Assembly (NCBI GenBank): GCA_903858935.1
Contig: CAIOKO010000020.1
Location: 1-64,000 of the forward strand
Reading direction: 5' to 3'
Source: an uncultured Schlesneria sp.
Lineage (GTDB): Bacteria; Planctomycetota; Planctomycetia; Planctomycetales; Planctomycetaceae
Length of the DNA: 64,000 nucleotides
Numbering within the stretch: the first letter of the stretch is position 1; every line of letters begins with the position of its first letter. Below the pieces are notes generated by a model that was given only the letters and a program-made list of their open reading frames with translations, searched no databases and was not told the DNA's origin. A program made the translations under genes and the position numbers. Below are positions 53,714 through 64,000 of the stretch, piece by piece.

Positions 53714-54766
53714 ATGGAGTTTCATTCCGACACGCCAGGCAAGAAAGAAGCAATCGCAATGCGAGAAAAAGCGATTGCTACGTCAAAAAACAAGCCTCGT
53801 CACTTCGCCTTCTCGCCGAGATGTTTCTACGGTGAGCTTATGCATTCAGCCGTAAAAATAGTGACTTTGCTTGTGCTTTTAATGGCCCATCCTTCTTTGT
53901 CATATGCCGAAGAGAGCGCAGACTCATCCCGGCCGATTTCCTGGTTTGATACCGGCAAAATTTCGTTTGCACTGCTGACATTCGGGGTTTGTGCGACGGT
54001 AATCATCTGCACAGAATTGGCTCGACGTGGAAAACCGTTTTACGTGCGACCCATCGCGGGTTTGCTGGCGATGGAAGAAGCGGTCGGGCGTGCGACCGAA
54101 ATGGGAAAGCCGATCTTGTTTGTACCCGGTATCGAAGACATCAAAGAAATCGATACAGTGGCCGGCCTGATGGTTCTGTCGAGCGTGGCAAAAATGGCCG
54201 CGGAATATGACACTCCGCTTGAGGTTCCCACATCTCGAGCACTGGTGATGACCGCGGCACGAGAAGCGGTCCAGGCAGCGGCTCTCGCAGCGGGTCGACC
54301 TGACTATTACAACGAAGATCGCATCTATTACGTTACTGATGAACAGTTCGGTTACGTCGCATCGGTTTGCGGATGGATGTACCGGGAAAAACCAGCAGCC
54401 TGTTTCTTTCTTGGAAAATTCTTCGCCGAGTCATTATTCCTTGCCGAAGCGGGTAATGCCGTTGGTGCCATTCAGATTGCAGGGACGGCCGAGACGACAC
54501 AACTTCCGTTTTTTGTGGCCGCATGTGACTACACATTGCTGGGCGAAGAACTTTTTGCAGCGTCGGCGTATCTGTCCGGTGAACCAGCCCAGCTGGGGAT
54601 GCTAAAAGGGCAGGATTTCGGCAAGCTGGCTGCAATTATCCTCGTTCTGGCTGGTTGTGTTCTCGCGACATGGGATTCGATTTCACCCCGAGGGAAAAAT
54701 ACCGAAGGTCAGAATATGCCGCGTCGATCGCAATGGATCACCGACACCGTCTTGAAGGGTGGTTGA
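53714..54766 (+). CDS. DUF6754-like membrane-associated protein
   Basis: 350 residues. GAGGGG sits 6 nt upstream of the ATG, which fixes the start despite a second possible start (MHSAVKIVTLLVLLMAHPSLS) before a signal-like span at 43-66. A second span (ISFALLTFGVCATVIICTEL) is followed by a large soluble domain (PILFVPGIEDIKEIDTVAGLM... GEELFAASAYLSGEP) and a C-terminal span (LAAIILVLAGCVLATW). The soluble domain resembles what I know as DUF6754. Overlaps the next gene by 1 bp (TGATG). Function unknown. Confidence 0.7.
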   Translation: MEFHSDTPGKKEAIAMREKAIATSKNKPRHFAFSPRCFYGELMHSAVKIVTLLVLLMAHPSLSYAEESADSSRPISWFDTGKISFALLTFGVCATVIICTELARRGKPFYVRPIAGLLAMEEAVGRATEMGKPILFVPGIEDIKEIDTVAGLMVLSSVAKMAAEYDTPLEVPTSRALVMTAAREAVQAAALAAGRPDYYNEDRIYYVTDEQFGYVASVCGWMYREKPAACFFLGKFFAESLFLAEAGNAVGAIQIAGTAETTQLPFFVAACDYTLLGEELFAASAYLSGEPAQLGMLKGQDFGKLAAIILVLAGCVLATWDSISPRGKNTEGQNMPRRSQWITDTVLKGG

Positions 54767-55476
54767 TGTCAAAGACTGTTCCCGTACTGATTGCCAGCCT
54801 TGTCGGCTGTCTGATGATCGTGGCCTACTTTTCGCCCCCTTTGTTGCCTGCGCGACAGATTGCCGAAGATTGGTTCACAATCGTTGCGACGATCGCCATG
54901 TTGCTTGGCGGTGCAAACCTCTGCCTGCACCACGTGAAAAAGATTTCTGACCAAGAAGCCGGCTGGGGCTTTTCCGCAGTCACCTTACTTTCGTTCTTCA
55001 TCACGATCGCAGTTGGCATCCTTAAGGTTGGCGTCGTTCCTGAATCCGAACAGCAGGTGAAATTTGCCTGGTCCGGGCCGTTTCAACAGGAGGGGAGCGG
55101 ATTCTGGTGGATTTACCAGTACCTGTTCAGTCCGATTGTTTCGACGATGTTCGCACTACTCGCCTTCTACGTCGCATCAGCCGCTTTTCGAGCCTTTCGA
55201 GCGAAAAATGTTGAAGCCATTCTCTTACTTGTCACGGCGCTAATCGTACTGGTCGGGCAGACACGAGATCGCGAAATCACGTCGATGTTTCTGCCGCCTC
55301 CCGCCGAAGGGGTCCCCACCTTTATCCCAATTGCCTTCGTAACAAATTTTATCCGCGAGACGTTTGTCACTGCCGGGCAACGGGCCATTATGATCGGAAT
55401 CGCGCTCGGTGTCGTCGCCACTTCACTGCGAATTTTGCTCGGTCTGGATCGATCGTATCTGGGGGGTGACGAATGA
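54766..55476 (+). CDS. Membrane protein of five-gene operon (gene 3)
   Basis: 236 residues with about six spans (VPVLIASLVGCLMIVAYFSP, WFTIVATIAMLLGGANL, AVTLLSFFITIAVGILKVG, IVSTMFALLAFYVASAAF, VEAILLLVTALIVLVGQ, and one near the C-terminus). The start is the ATG overlapping the previous stop (AAGGG 6 nt upstream), chosen over the longer frame beginning at 54655. Its stop overlaps gene 4 by 4 bp. No family recognised. Confidence 0.75.
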   Translation: MSKTVPVLIASLVGCLMIVAYFSPPLLPARQIAEDWFTIVATIAMLLGGANLCLHHVKKISDQEAGWGFSAVTLLSFFITIAVGILKVGVVPESEQQVKFAWSGPFQQEGSGFWWIYQYLFSPIVSTMFALLAFYVASAAFRAFRAKNVEAILLLVTALIVLVGQTRDREITSMFLPPPAEGVPTFIPIAFVTNFIRETFVTAGQRAIMIGIALGVVATSLRILLGLDRSYLGGDE

Positions 55477-56357
55477 CTTCCCGATTGCTCGACAAATTGA
55501 ACATGCTTGATCGACGTTGGATCTTCCTGGCAATGGCGATGGCGGTTTTGGCGCCGATTCTGTTACAGATCGGCTCCGACGAAACTCCGTCGCCGCCGAC
55601 GATCAAACTTTTCGACGAAATCGAAAGGTTGCCGGAAGGGTCCCGGATCTTGATGGCCATGGACTTCGATCCAACTTCGGCCGCCGAGCTTTATCCAATG
55701 GCACTCGCATTTACAAGACATTGCGGTGTTCGGCGTCACAAGCTCTTTTTCGTCACAATCTGGCCGACTGGAAAGCCAATGATCGAATCGACGATCAAGG
55801 GGGTGATTCAGGCGGACTTTGGTTCAGGTGATCGGCCTTATGTGTACGGTGTTGATTATGTGAACCTGGGCTACCTCGCGGGTGACGCCGTTGCGATCAG
55901 CCAGATGTCTTCCGATATTCGCAAAGCTCGACCACAGGATGCCAGGGGTACAAATCTGGATCAGCTTCCCATCATGACTGGTGTGACCAGCGTCAAGGAC
56001 ATGGCGCTGATCGTGAACGCCTCGGCAGGCTTTCCCGGCGGCAAGGAGTGGGTGCAATACGCGGCAACTCCGCAAAATATTCCCATTGCAGTGGGCTGCA
56101 CCGGGGTTCAGTCGACGCAATTGTTCCCCTATTACCCCGACCAACTTCTGGGACTCGTCACAGGAATCCGCGGCGCGATCGAGTATGAAACGATGCTGGC
56201 GGCGAAATATCCAAATCCGTATGCCGACCGGAGTAAGCGTCCTGCCTTTTTGCGAGGCGGAGCACAGCGTTGGGCACATCGGCTGATGATCGGCCTGATC
56301 GTACTCGGAAACGGGATTCATCTGGCGAATCGTTATCGAAGGACACTGCATCCATGA
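55473..56357 (+). CDS. Membrane protein of five-gene operon (gene 4)
   Basis: 294 residues. An N-terminal anchor (WIFLAMAMAVLAPILLQIG) is followed by a periplasmic-type domain with conserved-looking blocks ILMAMDFDPTSAAELYPMA, RRHKLFFVTIWPTGKPMIES, YVNLGYLAGDAVAI and IPIAVGCTGVQSTQLFPYYP. A C-terminal span ends LANRYRR. ATGA overlap with gene 3 and ATGA overlap with gene 5 indicate translational coupling. Function unknown. Confidence 0.75.
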   Translation: MTSRLLDKLNMLDRRWIFLAMAMAVLAPILLQIGSDETPSPPTIKLFDEIERLPEGSRILMAMDFDPTSAAELYPMALAFTRHCGVRRHKLFFVTIWPTGKPMIESTIKGVIQADFGSGDRPYVYGVDYVNLGYLAGDAVAISQMSSDIRKARPQDARGTNLDQLPIMTGVTSVKDMALIVNASAGFPGGKEWVQYAATPQNIPIAVGCTGVQSTQLFPYYPDQLLGLVTGIRGAIEYETMLAAKYPNPYADRSKRPAFLRGGAQRWAHRLMIGLIVLGNGIHLANRYRRTLHP

Positions 56358-57277
56358 ATCGCGAAACACGGTTTTGGACCGTTATGTTCCTTTGCGGAAG
56401 CCTGTTTCTGGCATACCAGTCCTTTGGAACCAATCGGGGAGTTGGCCAGCAATTCGTCGTACGCGTCGATGCCACGACGGGAAAGATTATTCCTCCAACA
56501 ACCGACGCAGCCGCACCGGCCGTGAAAACAGTGATCTATGAACCAGCGGCAAAAGATGATCCGGAAGCGATCTGGAGTTTTTCCCGCACCGCAGGGATCT
56601 GGATCGCGGCGTTACTGACGTTGTGCATTTTTTCTTACCTCTATCGTGATAACGTCTGCTACAAGCTGGCCGAGTCAATCATCGTCGGTGTTTCGGCAGG
56701 ATACTGGATCGTCACAAACTACTGGGAAGTTCTGATTGCCAAGGTACTCGTCAAGCTGGCACCCGATGTCGCACGATATGCATTCCTGCCAGACACGCCG
56801 GCGGATGCGAAAGCCGATTACCTGTACGTCGTCCCGGTGGTGCTCGGCTGCATGGTCTTTTGCCGTTTGATTCCAAAGATCTCCTGGATGGGTCGCTGGC
56901 CGCTGGCCTTCGTTGTTGGTACGACCGCTGGTTTGAAGCTGATCCTGTTTCTGAACGCCGATTTCGTGCGACAAGTTCGCAGCACGGTACTTCCTCTGGT
57001 CGTGTTCTCGGCCAGCGCATCCGGCGGAAGTGAATTGGACTTGATCCAGTCGATCAAGAATATCGTGATCGTGATCAGCGTCCTGTCATGCCTTACGTAC
57101 TTCTACTTTTCGGTCGAACATAAAGGACTGGTCGGACGAATCTCGCGCCTGGGGATCTGGGTATTGATGATCAGCTTTGGAGCCTCATTTGCCCTCACCG
57201 TTATGGGACGCATCACACTATTGACGATGCGCCTGCAATTCCTGTTCGATGACTGGCTGGGGTTTGTGAGAATCTGA
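56354..57277 (+). CDS. Membrane protein of five-gene operon (gene 5)
   Basis: 307 residues. Signal/anchor WTVMFLCGSLFLAYQSF, then a periplasmic stretch, then about six spans (TAGIWIAALLTLCIFSYLY, ESIIVGVSAGYWIVTNYW, YVVPVVLGCMVFCRLIP, AFVVGTTAGLKLILFL, IVIVISVLSCLTYFYF, IWVLMISFGASFALTVM). The start overlaps the gene 4 stop (ATGA). The last gene of the operon. No domain recognised. Confidence 0.75.
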   Translation: MNRETRFWTVMFLCGSLFLAYQSFGTNRGVGQQFVVRVDATTGKIIPPTTDAAAPAVKTVIYEPAAKDDPEAIWSFSRTAGIWIAALLTLCIFSYLYRDNVCYKLAESIIVGVSAGYWIVTNYWEVLIAKVLVKLAPDVARYAFLPDTPADAKADYLYVVPVVLGCMVFCRLIPKISWMGRWPLAFVVGTTAGLKLILFLNADFVRQVRSTVLPLVVFSASASGGSELDLIQSIKNIVIVISVLSCLTYFYFSVEHKGLVGRISRLGIWVLMISFGASFALTVMGRITLLTMRLQFLFDDWLGFVRI

Positions 57278-57413
57278 ACTCACGGGAATTTTTCATTTAG
57301 GATCTGCGTGCCACTGTCTTGCGTCGTCGCCCACTGTCCGCGCTCTTTGCCAGTTGTGAGGGTATTACTGAATACGGACTACAGAAGCAGTTCAGGGAAA
57401 AAGAGAAGGCTCC

Positions 57414-57605
57414 GTGTCAGAATACCTGATTCCCGAAAACGCTGGTCCATATCATATTGTAAGAAGTATGGCTGGAACGCCGCTCGTTGAGAATGACAAA
57501 TCAGGAAAGAGCAAAGTCCGCATCGCCTGTAAGACATGGCCGCAAGCGGAAGAAGTTTGCCGCAGATTAAACGAAAATGATCACAATGGTGTCATTCATG
57601 CATAG
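57414..57605 (+). CDS. Small conserved-looking protein, unknown
   Basis: 63 residues, MSEYLIPENAGPYHIVRSMA... ending NENDHNGVIHA. Starts GTG with AGAAGG 4 nt upstream. No membrane span. The spacing from the preceding operon and the strong ribosome site favour a real gene. Function unknown. Confidence 0.5.
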   Translation: MSEYLIPENAGPYHIVRSMAGTPLVENDKSGKSKVRIACKTWPQAEEVCRRLNENDHNGVIHA

Positions 57606-57868
57606 AAACTAAATTCAACCTGGTGAATAATTCCAGATCGGCTGCAACATGCCAGGCACAGATGACCTGGCTTTGAAGGAAAAGCTGCTTCAAGACGTTG
57701 TGCCTGCAATTGATGAAAGCAGATACCAGGATCCAAGGGTCGGTTGACACCCATCACGGGGCGCGACACCATCCTGTATATCAAAACCACTATTTTTGAT
57801 TCGCAAGCCAGCAAGTCACTTTGGTTCGCCAGATCAAGATATCGATTACATTTCATACAGGAAAAACC

Positions 57869-58351
57869 ATGAACGTTCGCGAAGCCATTAAGATTTCGAT
57901 CGATACCGGGAAGATGATTTCTGCTGGGTATCTCAGCGATCTGACTGATGCGGAGATGATGAAGCGGCCCTGTCCTGGTTGTAACCACATCACATGGCAG
58001 GTTGGGCACTTAATCGCATCCGAACATAGCATGATCGAGAAAGTCGCTCCTGGCTCAATGCCTGAACTGCCTGCGGGGTTCGCCGAAAAGTACACGAAGG
58101 AAACCTCTCACAGCGATAATCCTGCCGACTTTCACACGAAGTCAGAGTTGATGGCCGCTTTCGAAGCAACGAATGCAGGAACGCTTGCCGCTCTGGCGAA
58201 AATGAGCGATGCCGATTTCGACAAGCCAACTGGCGTTGAATACGCTCCGACAGGGGCGTCGATGTTCGCCATGCAGGGATGCCATTGGCTGATGCACGCC
58301 GGACAATGGGCCGTTGTTCGCCGCCAATGTGGCCGTGCACCCATGTTTTAA
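57869..58351 (+). CDS. DinB-family protein
   Basis: 160 residues in the DinB four-helix fold: metal-binding His in WQVGHLIASEHSM and CHWLMHAGQWAVVRR. DinB-like enzymes include bacillithiol/mycothiol-dependent S-transferases; many are uncharacterised. AGGA lies 7 nt upstream of the ATG. A single gene; function uncertain beyond fold. Confidence 0.8.
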   Translation: MNVREAIKISIDTGKMISAGYLSDLTDAEMMKRPCPGCNHITWQVGHLIASEHSMIEKVAPGSMPELPAGFAEKYTKETSHSDNPADFHTKSELMAAFEATNAGTLAALAKMSDADFDKPTGVEYAPTGASMFAMQGCHWLMHAGQWAVVRRQCGRAPMF

Positions 58352-58384
58352 TCAACTGAGGAACTTGACGTTGGCGGTGTCGCC

Positions 58385-58437
58385 AGGTTCCTTGGTTTCA
58401 TGGAGCGGACGTTCCTGGCGAACCGCTTGTGGCGGCT
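58385..58437 (+). repeat. Dispersed palindromic repeat, copy 2
   Basis: The GGTTCCTTGGTTTCATGGAG and CGTTCCTGGCGAACCGCTTG segments match the reverse complement of 4511-4565. It lies in the short space between the convergent DinB and DUF447 genes and reaches the DUF447 stop codon (58437-58439). It may act as a bidirectional terminator as well as a repeat. Confidence 0.7.
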
Positions 58438-59015
58438 TAACGCGATGCCGAACGTTGATACCAGTCATCAACAAACTTCGTTACCAACAGGAACGCCGCC
58501 TGTTCCTGGGGGCCAGCAGTCTTTTCGACGGGGCTCGCTAACGCCTCAAGCTGTTTTCGCACGTCGACTTCCGGCACGAGATGCAGCCGGGTTGCCAGAA
58601 TTGTTGCTTCGAGCACGGCATGTTTGGCTCGGTTAAAGCCAAACATGTCGCGAATCCGTCCGGTATGCACAACTGTTGTGTTGAAGGAAGTCCGCTGTGA
58701 CGAATCGTCAAAGCTGGCCACTTCGAATTCATACCAGCGGCAACAGTCGGTTAAGACTCGTCCGACGATCCGTTCGGCATTCTGCGTGGCGGGAAGCTTT
58801 TCCAACCGGTCCAATGCGGCCTGGGCGATTAAAAGGACATTGTCAACGATATGAAAGACACCGTATGGACGTTCCTTCAGATTCCGGTACGTTGTTGAGG
58901 ACTGGAACGGACGAAATACAAAAGTCGTCATTCTTTCGTCAACAATCGGCCCCATCGGAGCAATATTCAGTTCGTCGTCACGATTGAGCGTCGTCACGAT
59001 TCCTTCAACAATCAT
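58437..59015 (-). CDS. DUF447 family flavoprotein
   Basis: 192 residues recognised as DUF447: MIVEGIVTTLNRDDELNIAPMGPIVD, TFVFRPFQSSTTYRNLKERPYGVFHIVDNV (flavin-binding-split-barrel type), AERIVGRVLTDCCRWYEFEV and FGFNRAKHAVLEATILATR. FMN binding is expected; the reaction is unknown. Cytosolic. Starts ATG at 59015. Divergent from carB. Confidence 0.85.
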   Translation of the reverse strand: MIVEGIVTTLNRDDELNIAPMGPIVDERMTTFVFRPFQSSTTYRNLKERPYGVFHIVDNVLLIAQAALDRLEKLPATQNAERIVGRVLTDCCRWYEFEVASFDDSSQRTSFNTTVVHTGRIRDMFGFNRAKHAVLEATILATRLHLVPEVDVRKQLEALASPVEKTAGPQEQAAFLLVTKFVDDWYQRSASR

Positions 59016-59264
59016 GAAGAACCCGAAGTTTGGGGAAGGAAACAGGAATTCGCGTATTTTAGGGTGCTTTTAAAGAGATCGCACTGGACAATTAAGAAGA
59101 AATCAGGATTTATCCGAGTAACTCTTCGCTCGTTCCTTGAAACTCTGGAAACGTTTGTTAGTCTCGGGTGGTTTTGCGCGATTCGGCCCTGGAGTGGAGT
59201 GGCCAGGGACTGAATCGCCTTGGCTCGCCCCGCCCGCCTCACGCTCCTATCAAGGTCCGCCGCC

Positions 59265-62570
<3,306 letters not shown>

Positions 62571-62574
62571 TCGC

Positions 62575-62594
62575 CGACGGATTCGTCGATTTTC
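62575..62594 (+). terminator. Possible terminator after carB
   Basis: CGACG-gatt-CGTCG-ATTTTC lies 5 bp after the carB stop. A short stem (5 bp) and a brief T-run make it a weak candidate, supported by its position between two convergent genes. Confidence 0.35.
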
Positions 62595-62624
62595 GTGGTG
62601 AGGCAGTTACCCTGCTTTTCTGCG

Positions 62625-63137
62625 TTAAAGGTCCTTGGCGACGGGCGGATTCGATCTTCCAATCAGCTCGAGGAATTCAGCCTTGCCAATTCCACCTGGT
62701 TTATATCGAAGTACGTTCCCTTCGGGGTCAGTGACGATCGTGATTGGCGTAGCACCGACGCGATAACGAGACATCGCCGCGGCCGAGTCAGGATCATCCA
62801 CGTCAATCGTCACGGGGATGAACGCTGCGTTGACTGTATCCGCCACCTGCTTATCTCCCCAAACGTTGCGCTTCATGATCCGGCAGGGAACGCACCACTT
62901 GCCTGTGAAAAAGAGGATCATCGGTTTACCAGCCTGGACAGCTTGCTGTTGGGCGACAGAATAGTTGTCAGCCCAGGCGACGCTATTGGAGGGGACGTAG
63001 AAGCAGTACCAGGCATACGCGAGTGAGACAACGAGGAATGAAAGCCAGAAGCATCGCCAGAAATGGAAAAAATGTCTTCGGTTGGGCAGTGATTTAGAGT
63101 CGCCTGAAGATGGCACTTCGTGTTGCAGATCGTTCAT
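62625..63137 (-). CDS. Membrane-anchored thioredoxin-fold protein
   Basis: 170 residues. An N-terminal transmembrane anchor (FWRCFWLSFLVVSLAYAWYCFY) is followed by a thioredoxin domain with the active site FFTGKWCVPCRIMK (WCVPC) and the cis-Pro TPITIVTD. The periplasmic domain would reduce or oxidise disulfides; DsbD-gamma/thioredoxin-like relatives use this layout. Length and anchor are typical of planctomycete envelope thioredoxins. No partner gene. Confidence 0.85.
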   Translation of the reverse strand: MNDLQHEVPSSGDSKSLPNRRHFFHFWRCFWLSFLVVSLAYAWYCFYVPSNSVAWADNYSVAQQQAVQAGKPMILFFTGKWCVPCRIMKRNVWGDKQVADTVNAAFIPVTIDVDDPDSAAAMSRYRVGATPITIVTDPEGNVLRYKPGGIGKAEFLELIGRSNPPVAKDL

Positions 63138-63687
63138 GAAATCTCTTCTCGATGAATATTCGACGGCGCACCGAAACGATTCGTGTTTTCAGAAATCGCT
63201 CACTCACTGATGTCGAAACAGCCAAACCGTTGACACGCTACACGTTTCGAGACCAGTCAAGCAAAGTGAACGACAAAGCGGGGACAGGTCCATTTAGTAT
63301 ACGCACCTGTCCTTGTTTCGTCGCCAGCTTTTGCGATCGAAAATGAACTATTTTCGGTCTCATATATACCTTGGCTTTCGTCGTTTTTCGCTCTTTGACA
63401 CTGTGTAACACGCGCTGTTTCCGCACCCCCCCAGGCTCCCGATTTCGCCGCTGAACTCGCCAATCGCTTCCAAGACACGGAATAATGCAACAATTGCGTC
63501 GTCGGTTATTCTTGCGATACATCCTTCGACACGAATTGTTTTCGCTGCATTCCGGAATTGCCGTTCACATATGATATTCGGCCGTTGCAGCCGTACATAA
63601 ATCTTGACGCGTCAATAATGTGCCAACGGAAATTGGCTTTATCCGTAGCCGACCAAGTCGCACGAGATAAAAAGTCAGTGGTGGGAC
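63138..63687. other. Intergenic region with REP-like element, no gene
   Basis: 550 bp between the thioredoxin gene and the M3 peptidase 3' end. Besides the REP-like element at 63273-63318 it shows no coding frame with known similarity and no strong terminator; the rest appears ordinary intergenic DNA. Confidence 0.5.
63273..63318. repeat. GGGGACAGGTCC inverted-repeat element, copy 2
   Basis: ACAAAGCGGGGACAGGTCC and ACCTGTCCTTGTTT around a short middle, a shorter and more diverged version of the element at 448-517. Together they show a dispersed REP-like family in this genome. Confidence 0.65.
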
Positions 63688-64000
63688 TTACTTTGCACCT
63701 AACCCTGAATGTCGCAGTAACGCCGCGACTTGGGGTTCGCGGCCTCGGAAGGCTTGAAAGACTTGCATCGGGTGACGACTGCCGCCGAGTGCCAGAACCG
63801 TGTCGCGGAATCGATGACCCGTTACCTGGATGGCTTCAGCGTTGTCGAGCCCAACCTCTTCAAAGGCGGCAAATGCATCGGCGCTGAGGATTTCTGCCCA
63901 TTTGTAGCTGTAATAACCTGCCGCGTAGCCTCCGCTGAAAATATGCTGGAATGAGCAGAGTGTCCGATCTTCAGGCAACAGCGGCAGCACGCTGGTTTGC
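63688..64000 (-). CDS. M3 family oligopeptidase, C-terminal fragment (runs off window)
   Basis: About 104 residues visible on the minus strand. The block [43 protein letters not shown] and [40 protein letters not shown] match the C-terminal end of oligopeptidase A/PrlC-type M3 enzymes. The HExxH zinc site lies outside the window. It would degrade signal peptides and short peptides in the cytosol. Partial only because the window ends. Confidence 0.85.
   Translation of the reverse strand, partial: QTSVLPLLPEDRTLCSFQHIFSGGYAAGYYSYKWAEILSADAFAAFEEVGLDNAEAIQVTGHRFRDTVLALGGSRHPMQVFQAFRGREPQVAALLRHSGLGAK

Overview
The window looks like a chromosomal segment of a planctomycete (order Planctomycetales). 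This is inferred from gene content: a large SurA-like membrane protein, a duplicated FFxGWRR membrane protein, a winged-helix regulator paired with a membrane protein, an aminodeoxyfutalosine-deaminase-like amidohydrolase, a squalene-hopene-cyclase homologue, a type II pseudopilin, and many hairpin-type intergenic repeats. Species cannot be fixed from sequence alone. No tRNA, rRNA, CRISPR array or transposase gene was found.

Left edge (1-4222): an integron-type gene-cassette array without an integrase in view (a CALIN). At least four attC sites (134-190, 1228-1317, 2027-2118, 2615-2671) alternate with genes that all read on the minus strand. Each attC has RYYYAAC/GTTRRRY-like ends and an imperfect inverted repeat. 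In each, the two unpaired bases lie in the arm expected if cassettes read leftward, and two stop codons lie inside attC ends. Cassettes carry a class II Fic AMPylase, three unknown proteins, a 63-aa protein and the decayed remnant of a GxxExxY gene. Two dyads sit upstream of fic.

4.2-14 kb: a repeat-rich spacer, an MFS transporter with a soluble insertion, a cluster of hairpin repeats, a DUF4256 gene, panB, a class V aminotransferase, an amidohydrolase, a radical SAM/SPASM protein and a CobW-type GTPase.

14-22.3 kb: a plus-strand run of DegT aminotransferase, a helical unknown, a GcvH-like lipoyl-domain protein, a 2x[4Fe-4S] ferredoxin-like protein, a squalene-hopene-cyclase homologue, a DUF116-polyprenyl-synthetase fusion and a prenyltransferase-beta-like repeat protein. 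This is the best candidate in the window for an undescribed metabolic system (isoprenoid assembly/cyclisation with redox and lipoyl partners).

22.3-52.5 kb: mostly housekeeping and envelope genes: threonine synthase, citrate synthase and sialate O-acetylesterase in one minus-strand run; a NYN nuclease; a CocE/NonD hydrolase; an ECF sigma/anti-sigma pair; a glycosyltransferase and asparagine synthase; a winged-helix regulator operon; miaB; a pseudopilin; an M16 protease; a di-haem beta-propeller protein; topA with a basic tail; a SurA-like protein; and an HdeD-family protein.

52.6-57.3 kb: five tightly packed plus-strand genes, most overlapping by a few bases, encoding one soluble barrel/KOW-like protein and four membrane proteins. 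They look like an uncharacterised membrane complex.

57.4-64 kb: a small protein, a DinB-family protein, a DUF447 protein, carB, a membrane-anchored thioredoxin and, at the right edge, the C-terminus of an M3 oligopeptidase.
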